Shown here: one piece after another, positions 15,642 through 22,875 of the stretch
Layout: each line of letters opens with the position of its first letter
Numbering within the stretch: the stretch's first letter is position 1
From: Trebonia sp963822615
GTDB taxonomy: Bacteria > Actinomycetota > Actinomycetes > Streptosporangiales > Streptosporangiaceae
Assembly (NCBI GenBank): GCA_963822615.1
Contig: CAWGIM010000015.1
Span: 620,001 to 684,000, forward strand
Length of the DNA: 64,000 bases
Reading direction: 5' to 3'
Translations under genes and position numbers: made by a program
The notes under the pieces: model-generated
Seen by the model: the letters and a program-made list of their open reading frames with translations, nothing else
What the model was told of the DNA's origin: nothing
The model's database searches: none

Positions 15642-16802
15642 ATGATCACTGTCCGGCTGAGCATCCGCCAGTGCGGCGGCTACCTCGTGGCCGCGCTGGG
15701 CGGGGAACTCGACGCCGTTGACGCCGAGGCTGTCGGCGCCGCGCTCGTGTCGTCGGCGGACGGCAGCCAGCGGGTTGTCGTCGACCTGGCCGGCCTGGAG
15801 TTCATCGACTGCTGTGCCCTGGGCGTGCTGGCCCGGGTACGGTCGCAGGCCCAGCGGGGTGGCGGCGACTTGCTGCTGGCGGCGCCCGGCCCGAACATAC
15901 GGCGCACGCTCGCCCTGGCCGCGATGACACCTGCCTTTACCGTGTACGCCAGCACGGTCGAGGCCGTGCTGGCGGCCGGCTGGGCGAGCACCGGGCGGCC
16001 GGCCGTCCTGCGCAGCCTGTTAGCGGTCGGTGCCCGGGGCGGTCTCCTCGTCCTCGTCCGCCACCAGTTCCCGCAGCGAGGCCAGGGCGCGGGCCTGCAG
16101 CCGGGAGACGTGCATCTGCGAGATGCCAAGCTTGTCAGCGACCTGTTCCTGGGTGTCGTTCCCCCAGAACCGCATGAGCAGGATCTGCTGCTCACGGCGG
16201 GGCAGCTCTTCCCAGTGCCGCTCGACCGCGGCCATGCCCACGGTGTGCTCGAAGGCGGCATCCTGGCCGCCAAGCAACTCGCCCAGCTCGGCCGAGTCCT
16301 CGCCGTCGCCGACGGGCGCGTCCAGGGACAGCGGCGTCTGCCCGCCGGCTGCCTGGCGGGCTTCGCGCAGCTCCTCCGGGGTGACGCCAAGCCGTTCGGC
16401 CAGCTCGGATTCCAGCGGCTGACGGCCGAGTTCGTGGACCAGGCTCTCGGCTGCGCCGCGCATCTCAAGCAGCAGCTCCTGCAGCGGGCGGGTGACGCGG
16501 ACCTGCCAGCGCTTGTCGCGGAAGTGCCGCTTGACCTCCCCGGTGATGCAGGGGGCGGCGTACGCCTGCAGCTCGTTGCCGAACGACGGATCGAAGCCGC
16601 GGATCGCCTTGAGCAGTCCCACGTACCCGACCTGCATCAGGTCATCGGTCGACTCCGGGCTGTTCAGGTACGGGCGCACGCACGCCCGCACCAGCCGCAC
16701 GTACCGCCGGACCAGGACGTCGCAGGCGGCAACGCGCTCCGGGCTGTCCGGCGCGTGGTTTCGGTAGCGAGTCAGCAGGTCGGCGTCGGGCAGCTGGTCT
16801 AG
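15642..16802 (+). CDS. STAS-domain anti-sigma antagonist, frame lacking its expected stop
   Basis: ATG 15642 (preceded by GAGCAGGAAGG) begins a STAS domain of about 115 residues: ITVRLSIRQCGGYLVAAL, VVVDLAGLEFIDCCALGVL and TVYASTVEAVLAAG. The usual phosphorylatable Ser/Thr in the FIDSS/TG loop is replaced by Cys (FIDCCALG). After the domain the frame does not stop. It continues antisense through almost the whole convergent sigma-factor gene to 16802, giving an implausible 386-residue protein. A one-base shift would stop at TAG 16021-16023, exactly where a normal STAS protein should end. The real product is therefore probably about 126 residues, and an indel or alternative termination is likely. 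Confidence 0.7.
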   Translation: MITVRLSIRQCGGYLVAALGGELDAVDAEAVGAALVSSADGSQRVVVDLAGLEFIDCCALGVLARVRSQAQRGGGDLLLAAPGPNIRRTLALAAMTPAFTVYASTVEAVLAAGWASTGRPAVLRSLLAVGARGGLLVLVRHQFPQRGQGAGLQPGDVHLRDAKLVSDLFLGVVPPEPHEQDLLLTAGQLFPVPLDRGHAHGVLEGGILAAKQLAQLGRVLAVADGRVQGQRRLPAGCLAGFAQLLRGDAKPFGQLGFQRLTAEFVDQALGCAAHLKQQLLQRAGDADLPALVAEVPLDLPGDAGGGVRLQLVAERRIEAADRLEQSHVPDLHQVIGRLRAVQVRAHARPHQPHVPPDQDVAGGNALRAVRRVVSVASQQVGVGQLV

Positions 16803-16850
16803 CACGGCGAAGGAAAGTTCAGCGGCGGACGACTCGGGCACAGACACCAT
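16020..16850 (-). CDS. RNA polymerase sigma factor, SigB/SigF/SigG family
   Basis: 276 residues from ATG 16850; the frame is open to 16979, but the extension resembles leader DNA. Region 2 contains DDLMQVGYVGLLKAIRGFDP, region 3 includes LGVTPEELREARQA, and region 4 carries LPRREQQILLMRFWGNDTQE and the HTH QVADKLGISQMHVSRLQ. This is the group 3 stress/sporulation sigma type of actinobacteria. It lies convergent to the STAS gene and near the HATPase kinase, forming a plausible partner-switch module. A perfect inverted repeat in its 5' region may be its operator. Its stop TAA is read on the complement of 16020-16022. Confidence 0.92.
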   Translation of the reverse strand: MVSVPESSAAELSFAVLDQLPDADLLTRYRNHAPDSPERVAACDVLVRRYVRLVRACVRPYLNSPESTDDLMQVGYVGLLKAIRGFDPSFGNELQAYAAPCITGEVKRHFRDKRWQVRVTRPLQELLLEMRGAAESLVHELGRQPLESELAERLGVTPEELREARQAAGGQTPLSLDAPVGDGEDSAELGELLGGQDAAFEHTVGMAAVERHWEELPRREQQILLMRFWGNDTQEQVADKLGISQMHVSRLQARALASLRELVADEDEETAPGTDR

Positions 16851-16891
16851 CTCCAGACTCGGCCCCGGCACGGCACGCGACGGCGGCCTCA

Positions 16892-16909
16892 CGTTCAAAA
16901 ACTTGAACG
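16892..16909. promoter_or_regulatory. Perfect inverted repeat upstream of the sigma-factor gene
   Basis: CGTTCAA-AAAC-TTGAACG: 7-bp arms with a 4-bp spacer, ending 42 bp before the preferred ATG at 16850. The A/T-rich core stands out in this GC-rich DNA. It could be a repressor operator or a small hairpin in the leader; nothing distinguishes these from sequence alone. Confidence 0.5.
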
Positions 16910-16993
16910 CGTTCGGGGTCCTGAAACGGCGCTCTAACCGTATCGCTACCCGCGAATGCCCCGGACATGCGCGAATCACGGACTCGCGTGCCG

Positions 16994-17191
16994 CTAGTTG
17001 CTGGGCTTAGGGATGCTGCAGTCGACCTTCGGGTTGACGCCGACGTAGTTGAGCGGCCCGGCCAGGATGGTCACCACGATCGTGCCGACCCGGTTGCAGC
17101 TGCCGATCGACCCGTCGTAGTACCCGCGCTGCCCGGCGCCGATGACGCCGATGACGAGCCAGATGACCAGCAGGGCCGGCCCGATGCGCAT
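16994..17191 (-). CDS. Conserved small membrane protein
   Basis: 65 residues: a single N-terminal hydrophobic helix (IGPALLVIWLVIGVIGAG) followed by QRGYYDGS, a second hydrophobic stretch (GTIVVTILAGPLNYVGVNPKV) and a short polar tail with two cysteines in total (SC and DC). I recognise this pattern (QRGY...AGPLNYVGVNPK) from small uncharacterised actinobacterial proteins. The conserved GPLNYVGVNPK is the most distinctive part. It stands alone between the sigma factor and a GNAT gene. No function is known to me. Confidence 0.75.
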   Translation of the reverse strand: MRIGPALLVIWLVIGVIGAGQRGYYDGSIGSCNRVGTIVVTILAGPLNYVGVNPKVDCSIPKPSN

Positions 17192-17548
17192 CCTGACCTC
17201 CCGTTTCCCGCGTGGTGCGACCTCGCCTGGCCGAACCCGGGCGGGCGATCCCCGCCTGGGAGCATACCGGCGATCCCAGCCGGCGACGGCTGGCTCGCCG
17301 GGCGCCGGCCAGTCAGCTACCCAGGGCAGGGGCGAACATGTCCCGGCCGCGTTGGAATAGGACCGGCCGGCCTCGCGTTCATCCCTCCGGTCGGTGCGTT
17401 AGTGTCCCCCGGGCTCTAACTACTGCCTTCATGGAATACCGTTCGGCTGGAGCCATGTTGCGCCTTTCGCCGTGAGGCGGCCTGCGCGCCGGCCATGGCA
17501 CGCCCTCGTGAGCACATGCTCCCGGGGGCGCTGTCTTGTCCGGCCCCG
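17192..17548. other. Gene-free 357-bp stretch
   Basis: Between the small membrane protein and the acetyltransferase. Open frames here are short and lack coding character or family resemblance. I see no RNA gene, repeat or strong hairpin with a T-run. It presumably contains the promoter of the small membrane protein at its left end. Confidence 0.5.
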
Positions 17549-17992
17549 CTAGAGCGGAAGCTTGAGCCCCTCGTGCGAGGCGGTGAAGCCGAGCGACTCG
17601 TAGAACCGGATGGCGTCGGGCCGCCGCTTGTCCGACGTGAGCTGAACCAGCCCGCAGCCCTGGCTGCGGGCCTGGCCGATCGCCCATTCGATCATCGCCC
17701 GGCCGAGCCCGTGACGGCGGTAGCCGGCCGCCACCCGGACCCCCTCGATTTGCGCCCGCAGCAGGCCATGGCGGCTCATCCCTGGCACCAGGTTCAGCTG
17801 CAGCGTCCCGGCGACCTGCCCGTCCGCCTCGGCGACGATGAGCCTGCTGCCCGGGTCGGCCTCGATCTGCTCGAAGGCGGCCTGGTAGGCCGCGTCGGGG
17901 GCGGTCTCGCGCTGCGCGCCGAGCAGGTCGTCGGCCAGCAGGGCCACGATGGCGGGCACGTCTTCGGGCCGCGCGTCCCGGAAGGTCACCAC
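17549..17992 (-). CDS. GNAT-family N-acetyltransferase
   Basis: 147 residues starting with VTFRDARPEDVPAIVALL, the typical GNAT beta1-alpha1. Motif A, the acetyl-CoA pyrophosphate loop, is VAAGYRRHGLGRAMIEWA (Q/RxxGxG type), and motif B is RFYESLGFTASHEGLKL. It transfers an acetyl group from acetyl-CoA to an unknown amine. Two consecutive GTG codons (17992 and 17989) can serve as start. Flanked by unrelated genes, so context does not help identify the substrate. Confidence 0.88.
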   Translation of the reverse strand: MVTFRDARPEDVPAIVALLADDLLGAQRETAPDAAYQAAFEQIEADPGSRLIVAEADGQVAGTLQLNLVPGMSRHGLLRAQIEGVRVAAGYRRHGLGRAMIEWAIGQARSQGCGLVQLTSDKRRPDAIRFYESLGFTASHEGLKLPL

Positions 17993-18079
17993 CAGCTGAT
18001 CGTAGTCAGGCTCAGCCCAGCGCGGGCCGGCGCTCTGAACCGCTCCGGCTCAGAGCGCCGGCCACCGGGTGCGACAGGG

Positions 18080-19405
18080 CTAGCAGGTGCCGTCGTCGTT
18101 CCAGGCGCCCGACGCGCCGCCGGGCACCTCGTTGTAGTTCCACTGGTTGGCGGTCCACTGGTGGCCGCCGTAGGACACCGTGTCACCAGAGACGTAGGTG
18201 GCGCTTGACGACCAGGCGGCGGCGCAGCTGCCGCCGGTCGGCGTCGGGCTCGCGGTCGGGCTCGGGCTCGACGTGGTCGGGGTGGGCGTCGGCGTCGGCG
18301 TGGACACCGGCGCGCTGCGGGCGAAGGCGACCGTGTAGGCGGTGAAGTCCCACGGGTTCTGGGTGACGCTGCTGCACTCGCTCGACAGTGACCCGTTGTT
18401 GTCCGGCGGGCTGCATTCCCGGTCCCGGCCGACCGACCAGAAGGTGAACCGGCCCAGGCCGACGCTCTGCGCGAAGCTGAGCACGGTCTGGAAGTCGCTC
18501 TGGTAGAAGTACTCGGCGCTGTCGGTGCGGCCGTTCATGCCGGAGAAGCCCTCGTGCGCGTAGGCCTGCGCGCTGCTCCAGCCAAACGTGCTCATCAGCT
18601 CCGAGTTGAACCCCTGCAGCGCGGTGACCTGCGATGAGCCGCCGTTGAAGCCGCCGTCGAACGGCATGATGGTGTAGTTGTCGGGGGTGAAGCCGAGCGT
18701 CTTGGCCTCGTTCATGAGCTGCTGGCCGAAGTAGTTGGCGCCGCCGGCGACGGCCGGCATGGTGACCGAGACGTACAGGCCCGGGTTGCCGCGCTGCAGG
18801 ATCTGGGCCGCGCCGAGCTCGTTGGCGATCGCGGCCGAGTCCTCGATCTCCGGCTCCTCGAGGTCGAAGTCGACCGCGTGCAGCCCGTAGGCGCTGACGA
18901 CCTGCTGGTAGGCGGCCGCGGTGGCGGCGGCGGAGCCGCACACCTGCCCGAGCTTGGTCCCGTTGTAGCCGCCGGCGCTGACGATCACGTCACCGCCCGC
19001 GGCGCGCACCTGGTTGATGACGGCGGCTACCTGGGTGTCGCCCGCTACCGGGTCGGTCCCGTTCCAGGCGGCGCTGCAGCCGCTGCCGCTGGCGAGGATG
19101 AACGACAGGTCGAATGCCTTGGCGCCGGTGGCTGACATCACGGTGCCGAGGTCGGGCGCGCCGCCGTCGAGCACGCTGTAGTAGGGGGCGGACGCGTACC
19201 AGTTGGTGCTGAGGGCGGTGACCGCGGCCGCTCGCTGATCGGCCGCCGGGGCGAGCCGTACGGCTGGGTTCGGCTGGGCAGCCGGGGCGGGCTGCGCGGC
19301 CGCGGTGGCGGCGATGCCGCCGACGGCGAGCAGAGCGGTACCCGCGGCCGCGAGCAGCAAGCGCGGGCGGGGTCCGCGCGGCCGGCGCGGGATGGCTGGA
19401 TCCAT
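18080..19405 (-). CDS. Secreted chitinase, GH18 with C-terminal CBM5/12
   Basis: 441 residues. The N-terminus has a Tat/Sec-like signal (basic RRPRGPRPR then LLLAAAGTALLAVGG, cleavage probably after AAAQPA). The GH18 domain shows the DxxDxDxE-type active site as AVDFDLEEPE (about residue 178) and the substrate-side motifs SAGGYNGT and MPFDGG. A Pro/Thr linker (VSTPTPTPTPTTSSPSP) leads to a carbohydrate-binding module AAAWSSSATYVSGDTVSYGG...W. It would hydrolyse chitin outside the cell. The catalytic motif is slightly unusual (DFDLEE), resembling the bacterial chitinases with an added acidic residue. A palindrome in its leader is a candidate operator. Confidence 0.92.
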   Translation of the reverse strand: MDPAIPRRPRGPRPRLLLAAAGTALLAVGGIAATAAAQPAPAAQPNPAVRLAPAADQRAAAVTALSTNWYASAPYYSVLDGGAPDLGTVMSATGAKAFDLSFILASGSGCSAAWNGTDPVAGDTQVAAVINQVRAAGGDVIVSAGGYNGTKLGQVCGSAAATAAAYQQVVSAYGLHAVDFDLEEPEIEDSAAIANELGAAQILQRGNPGLYVSVTMPAVAGGANYFGQQLMNEAKTLGFTPDNYTIMPFDGGFNGGSSQVTALQGFNSELMSTFGWSSAQAYAHEGFSGMNGRTDSAEYFYQSDFQTVLSFAQSVGLGRFTFWSVGRDRECSPPDNNGSLSSECSSVTQNPWDFTAYTVAFARSAPVSTPTPTPTPTTSSPSPTASPTPTGGSCAAAWSSSATYVSGDTVSYGGHQWTANQWNYNEVPGGASGAWNDDGTC

Positions 19406-19459
19406 CGTTCCTCCTGGGATGTATGACGTGGCCGGACCGGCCCCCCTGCGCGATTATTA

Positions 19460-19478
19460 AATAGGAAAGTTTCCTATT
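19460..19478. promoter_or_regulatory. Perfect 9+1+9 palindrome upstream of the chitinase gene
   Basis: AATAGGAAA-G-TTTCCTATT, centred on 19469, 55 bp upstream of the chitinase ATG (19405). It lies in a short A/T-rich island (about 19450-19500) in otherwise GC-rich DNA. Similar GGAAAGTTTCC-type palindromes occur, to my recollection, in front of secreted glycoside hydrolase genes of actinomycetes, but I cannot verify that here. It differs from the DasR-type site. Confidence 0.6.
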
Positions 19479-19565
19479 CTTGAATTATGAGAACCTTAAA
19501 TGCGCCTTAAGCGGCGCGCTCCTCCCCGGCAGGCGTAAACGGCCGCCGGGCGGGCAGCGACTGCC

Positions 19566-19579
19566 TTGACGCACGTCAA
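19566..19579. promoter_or_regulatory. FNR/CRP-type palindrome TTGACGCACGTCAA
   Basis: A 14-bp perfect palindrome (TTGACG-CA-CGTCAA) that fits the FNR-family pattern TTGAY-N4-RTCAA. It lies 19 bp before the ATG of the hypothetical gene at 19598. A CRP/FNR-family regulator is not encoded in the window. If TTGACG acts instead as a -35 box, the site would overlap it. Confidence 0.4.
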
Positions 19580-19597
19580 TCACGGGGATAGGGCGCA

Positions 19598-20125
19598 ATG
19601 GCAACCACGGCAGGGATAATCACCACTCCGATCAGGCACGACCTGCTCGGCATCTACCTCAACGACCACCTGGCGGGCGCGACCGCGGGCATGGGGCTGG
19701 CCCGGCGGATGGCCGCCGCGGCCGAGCCCGGGTCCGCCCGGGCGGCGCTGCTCGGCCGGCTGGCGGCCGAGATCACGGCCGACCGCAGCGCGCTGGTCTC
19801 GATCATGAGCGCGCTCGGCATCAAGGTCAGCGGGTACAAGGTGTTCGGCGCGTGGGCCGGCCAGCACGCCGGCCGGCTGAAGCTCAACGGCCACCTGGTG
19901 ACCCGGTCCCCGCTCAGCGACCTGGAGGAGTCGGAGGTCCTCCGGCTCGGCGTGACCGGCAAGGCGGCCGGCTGGCGGACGCTGCGCCTGCTGGCCGGGA
20001 CCGACCACCGGATCGACGCCGCCCGCCTGGACGAGCTGCTGGCCCGTGCCGCCAGGCAGGAAGACGAGCTGGAAGAGCTGCGGGTCACCGTGGCCGCCCA
20101 GCTACTGAGCGAGCGGGGCCGCTGA
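19598..20125 (+). CDS. Conserved hypothetical protein (actinobacterial, alpha-helical)
   Basis: 175 residues, all-helical by inspection. Segments such as LGIYLNDHLAGATAGMGLARRM, LKLNGHLVTRSPLSDLEESE and RLGVTGKAAGWRTLRLLA form a pattern I recognise from uncharacterised actinobacterial proteins without a named function. It may be ferritin-like in fold (inference from four amphipathic helices). One nucleotide separates its stop from the next ATG, so it is co-translated with the SRPBCC protein. A FNR-type palindrome lies upstream. Confidence 0.78.
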   Translation: MATTAGIITTPIRHDLLGIYLNDHLAGATAGMGLARRMAAAAEPGSARAALLGRLAAEITADRSALVSIMSALGIKVSGYKVFGAWAGQHAGRLKLNGHLVTRSPLSDLEESEVLRLGVTGKAAGWRTLRLLAGTDHRIDAARLDELLARAARQEDELEELRVTVAAQLLSERGR

Positions 20126-20126
20126 G

Positions 20127-20579
20127 ATGCCCGTCGTCAGCAGGACCTTCCGGGTTGACCCGGCGCCGGCCGAAGTCCTCGGTTACCTGGCCGACTTCAG
20201 CCACGCCGAGCAGTGGGACCCGGGCACCGTGAGCTGCACCCGCAGCGACGCCGGGCCGGTGACGGCCGGCGCCTCGTGGCACAACGTCTCCAAGTTCGCG
20301 GGCCGCACCACCGAGCTGGACTACACGCTGGAGCAGCTCACCGGCGACACGCTCGTGTTCGTCGGCCGGAACCAGGGCGCCACCTCGACCGACACCATCA
20401 CCGTGCGCCCCGACGGGGCCGGCAGCCAGGTCACCTACCGGGCCGACCTGCGGCTGCACGGCGCGGCGGCGCTGCTGTCGCCGGCCCTGAAGCTGGTCTT
20501 CGAGAAGGTCGCCGGCGATACCGAGCGCAAGCTGGTGACCGTGCTCAACGCGCTGCCCGGTCACATGGTGACCGAGTAG
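20127..20579 (+). CDS. SRPBCC (START-like/polyketide cyclase) family protein
   Basis: 150 residues with the START-fold pattern: VSRTFRVDPAPAEVLGYLADFSHAEQWDPGT at the N-terminus (split by eye into beta1-alpha1-alpha2), central beta strands (YTLEQLTGDTLVFVGRN) and a long C-terminal helix (ERKLVTVLNAL). These proteins bind hydrophobic ligands in a deep cavity; enzymatic activity cannot be inferred. Its 3' end overlaps the convergent SDR gene by 19 bp. Confidence 0.85.
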   Translation: MPVVSRTFRVDPAPAEVLGYLADFSHAEQWDPGTVSCTRSDAGPVTAGASWHNVSKFAGRTTELDYTLEQLTGDTLVFVGRNQGATSTDTITVRPDGAGSQVTYRADLRLHGAAALLSPALKLVFEKVAGDTERKLVTVLNALPGHMVTE

Positions 20580-21358
20580 CCGCCGTTCACCGGGTAGGTC
20601 TGGCCGCTGATCCATGACGCCAGCGGGCTGGCGAGGAAGGTGACCAGCCCGGCCACGTCGTCGGGCTGGCCGAAGCGCGGCACGATGTACCGCTTGAGCT
20701 GCCGCTGCAGCCGCTCGGCGAACTGCGGCGAGTCCTTGGCCATGTCCTCGAGCCCGACCGTGTCCACCGTCCCGAGGGCGACGTTGTTGACGGTGACGCC
20801 GCTGCGCCCGACCTCCCGGGCGAGCGCCCGGGTGAACCCGGCCGCGCCCGCCTTGGCGGCGGCGTAGGGCGCCATGTTCGGCTCGCCCACCCGGCCGGCG
20901 TCCGACACGATCGTGATGACCCGGCCCTGGCCGGCCGTGATCATCGCCGGCAGCGCGGCATGGGTGCAGTTCATCACCCCGAACAGGTTGACCGCGAAGT
21001 ACTTGTTCCAGTCGGCCGGGTCGGTCTGCGCGAAGGCGCCGCTGCTGACCCCGGCCGGCGCCCCCTGGGGGACCGGTCCCGCCATCCCGGCGTTGTTGAC
21101 CAGGATGCCGGGCTGCGGCCCGGTGCCGAGCGCGGCCGACACGGCCGCGTAGTCGGAGACGTCGAACGGGCGCGGCTCGGCCGCGCCGCCCGCCGAGGTG
21201 ATCTCCTTGGCGACCGACTCGGCCCGCTCGGGCACGTAATCGTTGACCAGGACGGCGGCGCCGGCCTCGGCCAGGGACAGGCAGATCGCCCGCCCGATCC
21301 CCTGCCCGCCCCCGGTGACCAGGGCGGTGCGGCCCGTGAGGTCGATGGTGAAGCTCAT
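20561..21358 (-). CDS. SDR family oxidoreductase (3-oxoacyl/hydroxyacyl dehydrogenase-like)
   Basis: 265 residues from ATG 21358; an open extension to 21463 lacks coding character. Cofactor motif TGGGQGIGRAI, structural NNAG, serine-bearing ITIVSDAGRVG and the catalytic YAAAKAG (YxxxK) are present, ending in the classical WISGQTYPVNGGYS. It is a typical classical SDR, likely NAD(H)- or NADP(H)-dependent. Divergent from the ABC transporter operon, with a copy of the TTAKACTSAGTCTAA motif on each side of the shared promoter region. That links it to the catabolic island. Confidence 0.9.
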   Translation of the reverse strand: MSFTIDLTGRTALVTGGGQGIGRAICLSLAEAGAAVLVNDYVPERAESVAKEITSAGGAAEPRPFDVSDYAAVSAALGTGPQPGILVNNAGMAGPVPQGAPAGVSSGAFAQTDPADWNKYFAVNLFGVMNCTHAALPAMITAGQGRVITIVSDAGRVGEPNMAPYAAAKAGAAGFTRALAREVGRSGVTVNNVALGTVDTVGLEDMAKDSPQFAERLQRQLKRYIVPRFGQPDDVAGLVTFLASPLASWISGQTYPVNGGYSVTM

Positions 21359-21466
21359 CTCGTGCCCGTCCTCGGCTGCTGCACGCGTGCCGCCCCTCTG
21401 CTGGCTGACTTGTCCGCTTGGTCGCACTTTGTCGAGGGGAAGTACCCCGCCGTCAGCTGACAATAG

Positions 21467-21481
21467 TTAGGCTGAGTCAAA
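21467..21481. promoter_or_regulatory. Regulon motif copy 1 (upstream of the SDR)
   Basis: TTAGGCT-G-AGTCAAA, two mismatches to TTAGACT-S-AGTCTAA. It sits 109 bp upstream of the SDR start on the minus strand. Confidence 0.55.
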
Positions 21482-21541
21482 ATTTGCAAGACTGCGGCCG
21501 GCACCTTGTGCGGTCCGGCCCCCTCTGTTACACATAAGAAA

Positions 21542-21568
21542 ATGAACTGAGTATAAAACTCAGTCTAA
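21542..21568. promoter_or_regulatory. Regulon motif copy 2 (upstream of the ABC transporter operon)
   Basis: TAAAACT-C-AGTCTAA at 21554-21568, with an overlapping weaker copy ATGAACT-G-AGTATAA at 21542-21556. Together they also form the inverted repeat CTGAGT-ATAAA-ACTCAG. The site lies 63 bp upstream of the binding-protein start at 21632. Confidence 0.6.
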
Positions 21569-21631
21569 CTTATAGACCGGCCCAGTCCCACCTGCGCAAA
21601 TGCCGGCAGGTGTCCCGGAAGGTAGCCCCAC

Positions 21632-22870
21632 GTGAACAAGCGTTTGACACTGTCGTTGAGCGCCGTCGCCCTTGTCAGCGCGACTGCACTCTCCGCCTGC
21701 AGCAGCAGTAGCAGCAGCACCGCCTCGGCCGGTTCGAGCGCGGCGGCCACCTCCGGCGCCAGCCAGCCCACCGGCTCCCCGATCACGGTCGAAGTGATCA
21801 CCGAGCTCACCAGCGTCAGCCCGGCTCCCGAAGACGTGGCCGCGGCGCAGGCGGCGGCCGACGCGGTGAACGCGTCCGGTGGCATCAACGGGCACCCGCT
21901 CAAGGTCATCAGCTGTGACGCGGGCGACGGCTCGAGCGTCACCCAGGCCGTCAACTGCGCCCGCGGCCTGGTCAGCAACTCCAGCGTGCTGGCCGAGGTC
22001 GGCGACTTCGAGATCGCCCAGGACCAGGTGAACACGGTCCTCAACGCGGCCAAGGTGCCCAACATCGGGCCGCCGCCGAACGGGCAGTCGGTGCTCAGCT
22101 CGCCGAACTCGTTCCCGCTGTCCGGCTCCGAGGGCGCTTCGATCGGCATCCCGCTGGCCGACGCGGGCGCCAAGAAGATCTCGGTCGCCTACGTCAACTC
22201 GCCCGAGGCGGCCGCGGCGCTGCCGTTCACCAAGGCCGTGCTCGGCGTGTCGCGCCCCGGCACCAGCGTGCTCGGCGGCATCCCGATCGACCTCACCACC
22301 ACCGACCTGACGCCCTACGTGAGCAAGGCCGCAAGCGGCGACGGGGTGGCCCTGGCGGTGATCCCCTCCCAGCTCGCGTCCTGGCTGACCGTCGCCAAGA
22401 GCGGCAACTTCACGCAGAAGCTGGGCGTCAGCGGCTCGTCGCTGGCGCCCGCTGAGCTGAAGGCGCTCGGCAGCAAGGCCGACGGCCTGCTCGTCGCCTC
22501 CGGCCTGCCGCTGGTTACCAGCTCGCTGCCGGGCATCGTGAAGTTCCGGCAGCAGATGGGCCAGTACGCGTCCGGCCAGACACTGGACGCCATCAGCCTC
22601 AACGGCTGGCTCGACACCTGGGCGTTCGCGCAGGTGGCACGGACCATCTCCGGCCCCGTGACCCGGGCCTCGGTGATGTCGGCGTTCAGCAACCTGACCA
22701 ACTTCAACGTCTTCGGGCTGCTGCCGCCTGGCTTCAGCACCACCAAGGACTTCGCCTTCCCCGGCCTTTCCCGCCTGTTCAACCAGTACACGGTGGAGGG
22801 CGTGGTCAAGAACGGCCAGCTGGTGCAGACCTCAGCCGGCTACGTCCCGGTCTTCACCAAGCAGGGCTGA
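21632..22870 (+). CDS. ABC transporter substrate-binding lipoprotein, branched-chain amino acid type (LivJ/Peripla_BP_6)
   Basis: 412 residues. Signal peptide with lipobox ATALSAC (lipid-modified Cys at residue 23), followed by a Ser-rich linker. The mature part matches the Leu/Ile/Val-binding fold (AAQAAADAVNASGGINGHPL, CDAGDGSSVTQAVNCARGLV). Members in catabolic clusters bind aromatic acids, amides or other hydrophobic carboxylates as often as amino acids. GTG start at 21632. The permease-ATPase fusion starts 5 nt after its stop, so the operon is tight. Regulon motif copy 2 lies in its promoter. Confidence 0.92.
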   Translation: MNKRLTLSLSAVALVSATALSACSSSSSSTASAGSSAAATSGASQPTGSPITVEVITELTSVSPAPEDVAAAQAAADAVNASGGINGHPLKVISCDAGDGSSVTQAVNCARGLVSNSSVLAEVGDFEIAQDQVNTVLNAAKVPNIGPPPNGQSVLSSPNSFPLSGSEGASIGIPLADAGAKKISVAYVNSPEAAAALPFTKAVLGVSRPGTSVLGGIPIDLTTTDLTPYVSKAASGDGVALAVIPSQLASWLTVAKSGNFTQKLGVSGSSLAPAELKALGSKADGLLVASGLPLVTSSLPGIVKFRQQMGQYASGQTLDAISLNGWLDTWAFAQVARTISGPVTRASVMSAFSNLTNFNVFGLLPPGFSTTKDFAFPGLSRLFNQYTVEGVVKNGQLVQTSAGYVPVFTKQG

Positions 22871-22875
22871 GACTG

